From NCBI GenBank assembly GCA_009914555.1, contig WNDY01000005.1:62001-126000 (forward strand): a stretch of 64,000 nt of DNA, given 5' to 3'. Below are positions 27,894 to 36,569 of this stretch, piece by piece. The number at the start of each line of letters is the position of its first letter. Position 1 is the stretch's first letter. A program made the translations under genes and the position numbers. Origin of the DNA: Xylophilus sp. GTDB lineage: Bacteria > Pseudomonadota > Gammaproteobacteria > Burkholderiales > Burkholderiaceae_C. The notes beneath the pieces are model-generated. The model did not search any database. It saw nothing but the letters and a program-made list of their open reading frames with translations, and had not been told where the DNA came from.

Positions 27894-27953
27894 GGGGTAT
27901 GGGCTCGAAGTGGTCGGACCGCAGTCGCTCGGCGCCTTTTGGCGGGGGCGTAT
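27894..27953 (+). repeat. 53-bp paired G-box element, copy 4
   Basis: Boxes GGGGTATG (GTAT from 27897) and GGGGGCGTATA (GTAT from 27950), 53 bp apart. The interior has palindrome GGTCGGACC. It adjoins the broken end of the LysE remnant. Confidence 0.75.
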
Positions 27954-28030
27954 ATCGTGGCCCGTGACTCACGGCGCTGCGCGGCACCCGCATCGCTTGA
28001 AACCGGTGCGGCCAACGGCGCCGCTTCATG

Positions 28031-28480
28031 TCAGCGCAGCACCAGCACCGGGATGTGCGAATGCGTCAGCACATGCTGCGTCTCGCTGCCCAGCAGCAGG
28101 CGCTTGACGCCCTTGCGCCCGTGCGAGGCCATGACGATCAGGTTGGCCTTGTGCTTCTTGGCCGCGGCGATCAGCGCGCCGGCGACGTCGTCGGACTTGA
28201 CGACGACGGCCTTGGCGCGCAGGCCCTGGGCCTGGGCTGCCGTCTTGACCTTGTCGACCACGGCCTGGGCCGCCTCGGTCCACTCGCGCTCGACGCGAGC
28301 GAGTTCGTCGGGCGGCAGCACGATGGCGCCTTCGAAGTAGCTCTGCGGATAGCGCTGCACGACCTTGACGACGATCACCTCGCTGCCCGCGAGCGCGGCC
28401 AGGGCGATGCCGTGCTGCACGGCCGCCTTCGACAGCGCGGTGCCGTCGGTGGCGATGAGGATGCGTTCGTAGAGAGACAT
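28031..28480 (-). CDS. Universal stress protein, UspA family
   Basis: Cytoplasmic stress protein of 149 residues. MSLYERILIATDGTALS is the usual first strand, and the ATP-binding G-x2-G-x9-GS motif reads GRKGVKRLLLGSETQ. It is divergent from the copper ATPase gene, and an FNR box sits between them with a TAGTCT -10 box for this gene, so it should be induced at low oxygen. Confidence 0.9.
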   Translation of the reverse strand: MSLYERILIATDGTALSKAAVQHGIALAALAGSEVIVVKVVQRYPQSYFEGAIVLPPDELARVEREWTEAAQAVVDKVKTAAQAQGLRAKAVVVKSDDVAGALIAAAKKHKANLIVMASHGRKGVKRLLLGSETQHVLTHSHIPVLVLR

Positions 28481-28539
28481 TGTCGGCTCCTGTGAATGGA
28501 TGGGCAGGCCGGAGACTACGCCTGTACCGCCCGTCTGTC

Positions 28540-28553
28540 TTGACCTGGGTCAA
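28540..28553. promoter_or_regulatory. FNR box between uspA and ccoI
   Basis: TTGAC-CTGG-GTCAA, a perfect palindromic FNR/ANR site. Its centre is 41.5 bp from the A of the ccoI ATG, with a TAGCCT -10 hexamer, and about 41 bp from a start suited to uspA. Both are class II activation geometry. Confidence 0.88.
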
Positions 28554-28587
28554 CGCGGCGCGCGCCGCATCGGCCTAGCCTTGCGGC

Positions 28588-30984
28588 ATGCTCGATGCTC
28601 CTGCGCCCGCTGCGGCTTCTCCCTTCGCGACTCCGGGCGACCTGCCGCTGCACCTGCTGGACGATCCCCAGGAATGGCCGGCCTTCGGCCGCGCCAGCCC
28701 GGCGGACGGCGAAGGCGCCTGGGATTCGCAGGTGGTGCTCGGCGGCATGTACTGCGCGGCCTGCGCGCTCGCCATCGAGGAGGCGCTGCTGGCCGTGCCC
28801 GGCGTGCTGCGCGCCGAGGTCAGCGCGGCCACGCACCGCGCGCGCGTGGTCTGGCAGAGCGCGGCCGTGCGCCCCTCGCAGTGGATCGCGGCCGTGGACC
28901 GCGCCGGCTACCGCGCGCTGCCGGCCGCCGATGCCTTCGCCCGCGACCGGCGCCGGCGCGAAGGCCGCCGCGCGCTCTGGCGCTGGCTGGTGGCAGCTTT
29001 CTGCATGATGCAGGTGATGATGTACGCGTGGCCGGCCTACGTCGCCCGGCCGGGCGACCTCGCGCCCGATGCCGAGCAACTGCTGCGCTGGGCCGCGTGG
29101 GTGCTGTCGCTGCCGGTGATGTTCTTCTCGTGCGGGCCGTTCTTCGCGAGCGCGCTGCGCGACGTGGCCCGGCGGCGCGTGAGCATGGACCTGCCGGTGG
29201 TCATCGGCATCGCCATTACCTTCGTGGTCAGCATGGCCGGCACTTTCGATCCGGGCGGGCCGCTGGGCCGCGAGGTGTACTACGACTCGCCGACCATGTT
29301 CGTCTTCTTCCTGCTCACCGGCCGCTGGCTGGAGATGCGGCTGCGCGGCCGCACCGCCGGCGCGCTGGAGGCGCTGATGAACCGCCTGCCCGACAGCGTG
29401 GAGCGGCGCACGGCGGCCGGCGCATTCGAGCGCGTGGCCGTGCGGCGCATCGCGGCGGGCGACGTGGTGCGCGTGCGGCCGGGCGAGGCCTTCCCGGGCG
29501 ACGGCACGGTGATCGAGGGCGACACCTTCGCCGACGAGGCGCTGCTCACCGGCGAGTCCGCGGCCGTGGCGCGGCCCGCGGGCAGCGGCGTGATCGCCGG
29601 CAGCTTCAACCTGCAGTCTCCCGTGCTGGTGCGGGTGGAACGCACGGGCGGGGGCACGCGCTTCGCGCAGATCGTCGCGCTGATGGAGAACGCCTCGCTG
29701 CAGAAGCCGCGGCTGGCCCGGCGGGCCGACCGGGCCGCGCGGCCCTTCCTGCTGGCGGTGCTGGCGGCCAGCGCGCTGGCGGCCCTGTGGTGGTGGCCGC
29801 AGGACCGCGGCCATGCGCTGATGGTGGCCGTGGCGGTGCTGATCGTGACCTGCCCGTGCGCGCTGTCGCTGGCGACCCCGGCGGCCATGCTGGCCGCCGC
29901 CGGCGCGCTGGCGCGCCGCGGCGTGCTGGTGCGCAACCTGCAGGCGCTGGAAGTCCTGGCCGCGGCCGATACCGTCGTCTTCGACAAGACCGGCACGCTC
30001 ACGCGCGACGGCCTGGCGCTGGCCGGCGTGCGCACGGCCGCGGGCTGCACCGCTGACCAGGCGCGCGCGCTCGCGGCGACGCTCGCGCGCCATTCGCTGC
30101 ATCCGGCGTCGCGGGCGCTGTGCGAGGGGTATGACTCTGAAACGATTGCTGCAAGCACGGTAGAAGAGGTCATGGTAGGGGGTATGAAAGGCGTCGTGGT
30201 GCAGGACGGCTGCACGCGCCGGCTTCGCATGGGTTCGGCCGCGTTCTGCGGCATCGATCCGACCCTGGCCGATGGCGCAGGCCCGCAGGTCCATCTGGTC
30301 GACGATGCCAAGGGCTGGCTCGCCGCCTTCATGCTGGCCGAGGACGTGCGCGAAGACGCGCGCGATGCCGTGGCCGCCCTGCATGCCGCGGGCCTGCAGG
30401 TGCAGTTGCTGTCGGGCGACCGGAGCGCGGGCGCAGCCCGCGTGGCGGCCCAGGTCGGCATCGGCCATGCGCGCGGGAACTGCACGCCGCAGGACAAGCT
30501 CGCTGCCCTGCGCGCGGCGCAGGCCGCCGGCAGGCACGTGGTCATGGTGGGCGACGGCCTGAACGACGGCCCGGTGCTGGCCGGCGCGCACGTGTCGTTC
30601 GCCTTCGGCCGCGCGGTGCCGCTGGCGCAGGCCCAGGCTGACTTCGTGGTGCTCTCGTCCGGCCTCGCGGTCGTGCCGCAGGCCGTGCTGCTGGCCCGGC
30701 GCACCATGGCCGTGGTGCGGCAGAACCTGGCCTGGGCCGCCGGCTACAACGCGCTGTGCGTGCCGCTGGCGATGGCCGGCTGGATGCCGGCCTGGCTCGC
30801 CGGCCTGGGCATGGCGGCAAGCTCGCTGCTGGTCATCGCCAATTCCGCACGGCTGGCGCGTGCGCTGCCTGCCTCGCCCCTTCCCCCGCTGGGGGAAGGT
30901 CGGCATGGGGGCACGTCCCCGCTTCCCGCATGCCCTCTCCCCAGCCCTCCCCCAGCGGGGAAGGGTGCCGCCTCGGCGGCGTAA
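28588..30984 (+). CDS. ccoI: Copper-exporting P1B-type ATPase for cbb3 oxidase assembly
   Basis: P-type ATPase of 798 residues that moves copper across the inner membrane for cytochrome cbb3 assembly. N-terminal metal site in GMYCAACALAIEEAL, then TGES in the actuator domain, CPCALSLATP in the transport helix, DKTGTLTRDG at the phosphorylation site, HSLHPASRAL in the nucleotide domain and GDGLNDGPVLAGA at the hinge. It heads the cco cluster. Two oddities: a paired G-box element lies within the nucleotide-domain coding region (30126-30185) with codons unlike the rest, and the last 30 or so residues are encoded by an intergenic-type hairpin repeat, giving a Pro/Gly-rich tail. The predicted start site coincides with the ATG, so the message may be leaderless. 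Confidence 0.92.
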   Translation: MLDAPAPAAASPFATPGDLPLHLLDDPQEWPAFGRASPADGEGAWDSQVVLGGMYCAACALAIEEALLAVPGVLRAEVSAATHRARVVWQSAAVRPSQWIAAVDRAGYRALPAADAFARDRRRREGRRALWRWLVAAFCMMQVMMYAWPAYVARPGDLAPDAEQLLRWAAWVLSLPVMFFSCGPFFASALRDVARRRVSMDLPVVIGIAITFVVSMAGTFDPGGPLGREVYYDSPTMFVFFLLTGRWLEMRLRGRTAGALEALMNRLPDSVERRTAAGAFERVAVRRIAAGDVVRVRPGEAFPGDGTVIEGDTFADEALLTGESAAVARPAGSGVIAGSFNLQSPVLVRVERTGGGTRFAQIVALMENASLQKPRLARRADRAARPFLLAVLAASALAALWWWPQDRGHALMVAVAVLIVTCPCALSLATPAAMLAAAGALARRGVLVRNLQALEVLAAADTVVFDKTGTLTRDGLALAGVRTAAGCTADQARALAATLARHSLHPASRALCEGYDSETIAASTVEEVMVGGMKGVVVQDGCTRRLRMGSAAFCGIDPTLADGAGPQVHLVDDAKGWLAAFMLAEDVREDARDAVAALHAAGLQVQLLSGDRSAGAARVAAQVGIGHARGNCTPQDKLAALRAAQAAGRHVVMVGDGLNDGPVLAGAHVSFAFGRAVPLAQAQADFVVLSSGLAVVPQAVLLARRTMAVVRQNLAWAAGYNALCVPLAMAGWMPAWLAGLGMAASSLLVIANSARLARALPASPLPPLGEGRHGGTSPLPACPLPSPPPAGKGAASAA
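30126..30185 (+). repeat. 53-bp paired G-box element, copy 5, inside ccoI
   Basis: Boxes GGGGTATG (GTAT from 30129) and GGGGGTATG (GTAT from 30182), 53 bp apart, frame preserved. The interior has the small palindrome TTGC-T-GCAA. It encodes roughly EGYDSETIAAS through VGGMKG using A/T-richer codons than its neighbourhood. Confidence 0.7.
30879..30965. repeat. Dispersed hairpin repeat forming the 3' end of ccoI
   Basis: CCTTCCCCC-GCT-GGGGGAAGG is a perfect stem with a three-base loop, followed by a second imperfect stem CCCTCCCCCAGCGGGGAAGGG. This is the kind of element usually found between genes in Burkholderiales, but here it lies before the ccoI stop codon and is translated. Confidence 0.6.
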
Positions 30985-30998
30985 CGGAAGCGCGACCC

Positions 30999-31139
30999 AT
31001 GGACATCCTCTTCCTGCTCATCCCGCTGTCGGTGGTGCTCGTGCTGCTGATCCTCGCCGGCCTCTGGTGGGCGATCGACCGCGGCCAGTTCGAAGGCGTG
31101 GAACACGAGGGCGAACGCATCCTTCTCGACGACGATTGA
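30999..31139 (+). CDS. ccoS: cbb3 oxidase assembly protein CcoS
   Basis: Small membrane protein of 46 residues: MDILFLLIPLSVVLVLLILAG is one transmembrane helix, followed by LWWAIDRGQFEGVEHEGERIL, the CcoS pattern. It is needed for heme and copper insertion into cbb3 oxidase. It lies 14 bases after ccoI, and its stop overlaps the FNR box that drives ccoN. Confidence 0.92.
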   Translation: MDILFLLIPLSVVLVLLILAGLWWAIDRGQFEGVEHEGERILLDDD

Positions 31140-31149
31140 CGTGCGTCAA
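31136..31149 (+). promoter_or_regulatory. FNR box upstream of ccoN
   Basis: TTGAC-GTGC-GTCAA, a perfect palindrome overlapping the ccoS stop. A GACACT hexamer sits 29-34 bp downstream of the box centre, consistent with a start about 31184, 19 bases before the ccoN ATG. Confidence 0.85.
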
Positions 31150-31202
31150 CGCGCCCGGATGAGCGGCGCAGGACACTGGCCGGGCAACTCGTAAGGTGCC
31201 CC

Positions 31203-32642
31203 ATGGAATCAACCAACAACCCGCCCGCGCGCTACAACGACACCGTCGTGCGGCAGTTCTCCATCATGGCCGTGGTATGGGGGGTGGTCGGCATGCTGGT
31301 CGGCGTTTTCATCGCCGCCCAGCTTGCCTGGCCCGAACTCAACTTCGGCATCCCCTGGCTCAGCTACGGCCGACTGCGGCCCCTGCACACCAACGCGGTG
31401 ATCTTCGCGTTCGGCGGCTGCGCGCTGTTCGCCACCAGCTACTACGTGGTGCAGCGCACCGGCCAGGTCAAGCTGTTCGCGCCCCGGCTCGCGTCGTTCA
31501 CCTTCTGGGGCTGGCAGCTCGTGATCGTGGCCGCGGCGATCAGCCTGCCGCTGGGCTACACCACCGGCAAGGAATACGCCGAGCTGGAGTGGCCGATCGA
31601 CATCCTCATCACGCTGGTGTGGGTCTCGTATGCCATCGTGTTCTTCGGCACGGTCGGCATCCGCAAGGTCCGCCACATCTACGTGGCCAACTGGTTCTTC
31701 GGCGCCTTCATCATTGCCGTGGCCCTGCTGCACGTGGTCAACAGCGCCGAGGTGCCCGCGGGCTGGATGAAGAGCTACTCGGCCTACGCCGGCGTGCAGG
31801 ACGCGATGGTGCAGTGGTGGTACGGCCACAACGCCGTGGGCTTCTTCCTCACCGCGGGCTTCCTCGGGATGATGTACTACTTCATCCCCAAGCAGGCCGG
31901 CCGCCCGGTCTACAGCTACCGGCTGTCCATCGTCCACTTCTGGGCGCTGATCTTCACCTACATGTGGGCCGGCCCCCACCACCTGCACTACACGGCGCTG
32001 CCGGACTGGACGCAGTCGGTCGGCATGGTGTTCTCGCTGATCCTGCTGGCCCCGAGCTGGGGCGGGATGATCAACGGCGTGATGACGCTCTCGGGCGCCT
32101 GGCACAAGCTGCGCGACGACCCGGTGCTGCGCTTTTTGATCGTGTCGCTGTCGTTCTACGGCATGGCCACGTTCGAGGGTCCGATGATGTCCATCAAGAC
32201 CGTCAACGCCCTGAGCCACTACACCGACTGGACCATCGGCCACGTGCACGCCGGCGCGCTCGGCTGGGTCGGCCTGATCTCGATGGGCTCGATCTACTTC
32301 CTGGTGCCGCGCCTGTTCGGCCGCGAAAAGATGTATTCGGTGCCGGCCATCGAGCTGCACTTCTGGACCGCCACCGTCGGCATCGTCCTCTACATCGCCG
32401 CGATGTGGATCGCCGGCGTGATGCAGGGCCTGATGTGGCGCGCGGTCAACCCCGACGGCACGCTCACCTACACCTTCGTCGAAGGCGTCAAGGCCACCTA
32501 TCCGTTCTACGTGATCCGCGTGGTCGGCGGCCTGCTGTACCTGGGCGGCATGCTGGTCATGGCCTGGAACGTCTGGATGACCGCCATCTCGGGCCGCTCG
32601 GTCAACGCAGCGATCCCGTCACCCCAACCGGCGCACGCCTGA
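31203..32642 (+). CDS. ccoN: cbb3-type cytochrome c oxidase subunit I
   Basis: Catalytic heme-copper subunit of 479 residues with about twelve helices. Heme and copper ligands are in [45 protein letters not shown] and [14 protein letters not shown]; the crosslinked Tyr motif region is the YGHNAV helix typical of C-type oxidases. High-affinity terminal oxidase for low oxygen. Confidence 0.96.
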   Translation: MESTNNPPARYNDTVVRQFSIMAVVWGVVGMLVGVFIAAQLAWPELNFGIPWLSYGRLRPLHTNAVIFAFGGCALFATSYYVVQRTGQVKLFAPRLASFTFWGWQLVIVAAAISLPLGYTTGKEYAELEWPIDILITLVWVSYAIVFFGTVGIRKVRHIYVANWFFGAFIIAVALLHVVNSAEVPAGWMKSYSAYAGVQDAMVQWWYGHNAVGFFLTAGFLGMMYYFIPKQAGRPVYSYRLSIVHFWALIFTYMWAGPHHLHYTALPDWTQSVGMVFSLILLAPSWGGMINGVMTLSGAWHKLRDDPVLRFLIVSLSFYGMATFEGPMMSIKTVNALSHYTDWTIGHVHAGALGWVGLISMGSIYFLVPRLFGREKMYSVPAIELHFWTATVGIVLYIAAMWIAGVMQGLMWRAVNPDGTLTYTFVEGVKATYPFYVIRVVGGLLYLGGMLVMAWNVWMTAISGRSVNAAIPSPQPAHA

Positions 32643-32664
32643 TCGGACGAGGAGGCCCATCGCC

Positions 32665-33303
32665 ATGTCTGCCAACAATACCCACGACCACGCCGTCCCG
32701 GCCTTCAGCCACGAGAAGGTCGAGACCAGCAACTTTTTGATGATCGTGCTGATCCTGCTCGTGGTCGCCTTCGGCGGCCTGGTGGAGATCGTGCCGCTGT
32801 TCTTCCAGAAGTCCACCACCGAGCCGGTGCAGGGCATCGAGCCCTACAACGCCCTGCAGCTGGCCGGCCGCGACGTGTACCTGCGCGAGGGCTGCTACAA
32901 CTGCCATTCGCAGATGATCCGCCCGTTCCGCGCCGAGACACTGCGCTACGGCCACTACTCGGTGGCCGGCGAATTCGTCTACGACCACCCGTTCCAGTGG
33001 GGCAGCAAGCGCACCGGCCCCGACCTGCACCGCGTAGGCGGCAAATACAGCGACGAGTGGCACCGCATCCACCTGAACAATCCGCGCGACGTGGTGCCCG
33101 AGTCGAACATGCCGGCCTACACCTGGCTGGAGAAGACGCCGGTCGACGCCGCCGGACTCGCGCCGCGCATGAAGGCGCTGCGCACCGTGGGCGTGCCCTA
33201 TACCGATGCGCAGATCGAGGCCGCGGCGGACGACGTGAAGGGCAAGAGCGAGATGGATGCCGTCGTCGCCTACCTGCAATCCCTGGGCCGCGCCCTGAAG
33301 TAG
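32665..33303 (+). CDS. ccoO: cbb3-type cytochrome c oxidase subunit II (monoheme c)
   Basis: Membrane-anchored cytochrome c of 212 residues. One helix ([24 protein letters not shown]) precedes the heme site [12 protein letters not shown]. Axial Met candidate lies in [11 protein letters not shown]. It passes electrons from CcoP to CcoN. Confidence 0.96.
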   Translation: MSANNTHDHAVPAFSHEKVETSNFLMIVLILLVVAFGGLVEIVPLFFQKSTTEPVQGIEPYNALQLAGRDVYLREGCYNCHSQMIRPFRAETLRYGHYSVAGEFVYDHPFQWGSKRTGPDLHRVGGKYSDEWHRIHLNNPRDVVPESNMPAYTWLEKTPVDAAGLAPRMKALRTVGVPYTDAQIEAAADDVKGKSEMDAVVAYLQSLGRALK

Positions 33304-33318
33304 GCAAGGAGCCTTGTC

Positions 33319-33459
33319 ATGGACATCACCACCGCCCGCATCGTCGCCACGCTGGTCTGCTTCGCCTTCTTCCTCGGCATCGTCGGCTGGACCTTCGCCC
33401 GCCGGAACAAGGCCCGCTTCGACGAGGCCGCGCGCCTGCCGTTCGAGCAGCAGGAATAG
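33319..33459 (+). CDS. ccoQ: cbb3-type oxidase subunit CcoQ (FixQ)
   Basis: Small protein of 46 residues with one transmembrane helix (IVATLVCFAFFLGIVGWTF) and a charged tail RRNKARFDEAARLPF. The length and position between ccoO and ccoP identify CcoQ, which stabilises the complex. Confidence 0.93.
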   Translation: MDITTARIVATLVCFAFFLGIVGWTFARRNKARFDEAARLPFEQQE

Positions 33460-33499
33460 GCCCGAGCGGCCTCGACAAGAAGAACCCGGGAGCATCCCC

Positions 33500-34417
33500 A
33501 TGAGCGACTTCACTCACCATTTCTGGTCGGTCTATGTGGCCGGCATCACCGTCGCCGGCATCCTGGCCTGCCTGCTGCTGCTGTGGATCACGGCGCGCAA
33601 GAAGGTCAACGCCGCGGTCGACAACACCACGGGCCACGTCTGGGACGAGGACCTGACCGAGCTGAACAACCCGCTGTCGCGCTGGTGGGCGGGGCTGTTC
33701 GTCATCACCCTCGTCTTCGGCGCGGGCTACCTGATCGCCTACCCCGGGCTCGGCGCCTTCAGCGGCAAGCTCGGCTGGACCGAGGTCGGCGAATACCAGA
33801 AGGAGGTCGAGGCGGCCAACCGCGAGCTGGAGCCGCTGTATGCGCGCTTCGCCAGCGCCAAGGTCGAGGACATCGCGGCCGACCCGCAGGCGCGGGCCAT
33901 CGGCGAGCGCCTCTTCCTCAATAACTGCGCGCAGTGCCACGGCTCCGACGCGCGCGGCAGCAAGGGATTCCCGAACCTGGCCGACGGCGACTGGCTGCAC
34001 GGCGGCGCGCCCGAGAACATCCTGGAGACCATCACCAAGGGCCGCATCGGCACCATGCCGCCGATGGCCGCGGCCGTGGGCTCGCCGGAGGACGTGAAGA
34101 ACCTCGCGCACTACGTGCTGAGCCTCTCGGGCAGCCCGCACGACTCGCTGCGCGCCTCGCTCGGCAAGAGCCACTTCACCGCCTGCGCCGCCTGCCACGG
34201 CCCGGCGGGCAAGGGCAACCCGCTGGTCGGCGCGCCCAACCTGACCGACGACGTCTGGCTGCACGGCTGGGGCGGGGCCGCGATCGTCGCCATGATCAAC
34301 AACGGCAAGACCAACCAGATGCCGGCGCAGGAGGGCAAGCTCTCGCCCGCGCAGATCAACGTGCTGGCCGCCTACGTCTGGGGCCTGTCGAACCAGCCCG
34401 CGGCCGCGGCGAAGTAA
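33500..34417 (+). CDS. ccoP: cbb3-type cytochrome c oxidase subunit III (diheme c)
   Basis: Diheme cytochrome of 305 residues. Two N-terminal helices (YVAGITVAGILACLLLLWI and WWAGLFVITLVFGAGYLIAY) precede heme sites CAQCHGSDARG and CAACHGPAGKG. Axial Met candidates lie in GTMPPMAA and TNQMPAQEGKL. The ATG at 33500 begins the canonical MSDFTHHFWSVYV. Confidence 0.96.
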   Translation: MSDFTHHFWSVYVAGITVAGILACLLLLWITARKKVNAAVDNTTGHVWDEDLTELNNPLSRWWAGLFVITLVFGAGYLIAYPGLGAFSGKLGWTEVGEYQKEVEAANRELEPLYARFASAKVEDIAADPQARAIGERLFLNNCAQCHGSDARGSKGFPNLADGDWLHGGAPENILETITKGRIGTMPPMAAAVGSPEDVKNLAHYVLSLSGSPHDSLRASLGKSHFTACAACHGPAGKGNPLVGAPNLTDDVWLHGWGGAAIVAMINNGKTNQMPAQEGKLSPAQINVLAAYVWGLSNQPAAAAK

Positions 34418-34465
34418 GCAGCAGTGCAAGGAGGAGGGCGCCGCACGGCGCCCTCCGGGAAAGCC

Positions 34466-35905
34466 ATGAAGCCATCCCGCAGGACCATTCCGATCGCCGC
34501 CGCCCCGCAGGGCGCGGCCGACACGCAGGCCGAGATCGTCTCGCTCTACGAGGCGCAGAAGAAGATCCACCCCCGCTCCATCTCCGGGCGCTTCGCGCAC
34601 TGGCGCTGGGCCATGGTCTGGATCACCCAGCTGGTCTTCTACGGCCTGCCGTGGCTGCAATGGGGGCAGCGCCAGATGGTGCTGTTCGACCTGGATGCGC
34701 GGCGCTTCTACCTGTTCGGCCTCGTCCTGTATCCGCAGGACTTCATCTACCTGACCGGCCTGCTCGTCATCTCGGCCCTGGCGCTGTTCCTCTTCACCGC
34801 CATGGCCGGGCGGCTGTGGTGCGGCTTCGCCTGCCCGCAGACGGTCTACACCGAGATCTTCCTCTGGGTCGAGCACCGCATCGAGGGCGACCGCTCGGCC
34901 CGCCTGCGGCTCGACGCCGCGCCGATGACGCTGGAGAAGTTCTGGAAGAAGGCGGCCAAGCACACCGTCTGGATCGCCGTGGCGCTGTGGACCGGCTTCA
35001 CCTTCGTCGGCTACTTCGTGCCGATCCGCGAACTGGGCCTGGAGACGCTGCACGGCCAGGCCGGCGGCTGGTCGCTGTTCTGGGTGCTGTTCTATGCCTT
35101 CGCCACCTGGGGCAACGCCGGCTTCATGCGCGAGCAGGTCTGCAAGTACATGTGCCCGTATGCGCGCTTCCAGAGCGCGATGTTCGACCGCGACACGCTG
35201 GTCGTGAGCTACGACGAGGCCCGCGGCGAGCGGCGCGGCCCGCGCAGCAAGAAGATCGACCCGAAGGCTGCCGGCCTGGGCGACTGCATCGACTGCACGC
35301 TGTGCGTGCAGGTCTGCCCCACGGGCATCGACATCCGCAACGGCCTGCAGTACGAATGCATCGGCTGCGGCCTCTGCGTGGACGCCTGCAACAGCGTGAT
35401 GGACAAGATGCAGTACCCGCGCGGGCTGATTCGCTATTCCACGCAGAACGGCGTGGCCAACGGCTGAAGCCAGTCGCAGATCCTGCGCCGCGTGCTGCGC
35501 CCGCGCGTGCTGATCTATGCCGCAGTGCTCGCCGCGCTCAGCATCGGCCTGCTGACGAGCATCGCGCTGCGCACGCCGCTGAAGGTGGACGTGGTACGCG
35601 ACCGCGCCGCGCTCTCGCGCATCGTGGCCGGCGGCAGGCTGGAGAACGTCTACCGCCTCCAGATCATGAACGCCACCGAGCGGCCGCAGCACTACCGCAT
35701 CCGCGCCCACGGGCTCGACGGGCTCGCGGTCGTCTCCGAGGACGGCTTCGAGGTCGGCCCGGCCGAGGCGCGCTGGGTGCCGGTGCGCCTGCAGATCCCC
35801 TACGGCTCGGCCGAACCGGGCTCGCACACCGTGTACTTCGACATCGAGGCGGCCGAATCCGCGGCGCGGGTTTCGGAGAAGTCCGCCTTCCTCGTCCCTC
35901 GCTGA
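34466..35905 (+). pseudogene. ccoG: CcoG iron-sulfur copper reductase, interrupted by in-frame TGA
   Basis: CcoG reduces Cu(II) for cbb3 assembly. Full length would be 480 codons, as usual. Visible are CGFACPQTVYTEIF, CKYMCPYARFQ and the two ferredoxin motifs CIDCTLCVQVCP and CIGCGLCVDACNS. A TGA at 35465-35467 follows GVANG, where homologues as I recall them have NGWS. The same frame continues with SQSQILRRVLRPRVLIYAA and a periplasmic immunoglobulin-like domain to the stop at 35905. So one TGG-to-TGA change would explain the break. As read, the N-terminal product of 333 residues keeps the redox centres but lacks the last helix and periplasmic domain. Confidence 0.88.
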
Positions 35906-35930
35906 AACTCATCTCCCAAGGAGCAACGCC

Positions 35931-36214
35931 ATGTCTTCCCCCCCCCTGCCGCCAACCTTCCCGCTCCCGCCCCCTGGTGGCGCCACGGCCATGTCTGGCT
36001 GGTGATCGCCGGCCCGGCCGTCGTCGTCGTCGCCGGCTTCACCACGCTGTGGCTGGCCGTGCGCACGCCCGATCCGGTCATCGCCGAGGACTACTACCGC
36101 CGCGGCATCGAGATCAACCGCACGCTGTCGGCGCAGGAGCAGCGCGGCCTGGCGCCGGCGATGCAGGGCCGCAACCATGCGATGACGCCCGCGAAGGATC
36201 TGCCCGCACACTAG
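35931..36214 (+). pseudogene. fixH: FixH family protein with frameshift in a C9 run
   Basis: FixH is a membrane protein with one helix, required for cbb3 assembly. From the ATG behind AAGGAG the open frame dies after about 24 residues. If the run of nine C at 35938-35946 had ten, it would read MSSPPPAANLPAPAPWWRHG, then the helix HVWLVIAGPAVVVVAGFTTL and VIAEDYYRRGIEINRTL, the FixH signature. The gene is therefore off by one base at a homopolymer, which may be slippage in the cell or a base-calling error. Confidence 0.82.
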
Positions 36215-36260
36215 TGCACGGCAGGCGCCCCACGACACGACAACGACAGGAGACACGCCC

Positions 36261-36569
36261 ATGTGGACCCAACGATGGATGTGGATCGCCTGGCCGGCGT
36301 TCCTGATGGCCGGCGTGCTGGAGATGCTGGTCTTCGCGCTGGTCGATCCGCACGAACTGCACTGGTCCGGCCGGCCGCTGGCGCTGTCGCGCGAGGGCAT
36401 CTACACCGTGGCCTTCTTCGCCTTCTGGGCGATCGCGATGGTTTCGAGCGCGCTGACCACGCTGCTGTCGCTCTCGCCGTTCGAGGTCAACCGCTGTCCG
36501 GTGCCGCCCGGCGAGCGGCCCGACGACTGCCGGCGGAATGACTGCGGAAGGGGGAGTATAGGCCTGTAG
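36261..36569 (+). CDS. Small membrane protein of the cco/fix cluster, unknown function
   Basis: Protein of 102 residues with two helices (WIAWPAFLMAGVLEMLVFALV and IYTVAFFAFWAIAMVSSALTTLL) and conserved-looking Trp-rich start MWTQRWMW. The tail SPFEVNRCPVPPGERPDDC keeps a Cys-Pro pattern. Genes of this kind follow fixH in many Burkholderiales; the role is not known to me. Its last few codons and stop lie inside paired G-box element copy 6. Confidence 0.75.
   Translation: MWTQRWMWIAWPAFLMAGVLEMLVFALVDPHELHWSGRPLALSREGIYTVAFFAFWAIAMVSSALTTLLSLSPFEVNRCPVPPGERPDDCRRNDCGRGSIGL

Noticed and set aside
27412..28029. Intact small gene in the LysE remnant region
   Set aside because: Family blocks are split among frames and the N-terminal half is missing, so no open frame there is a full protein.
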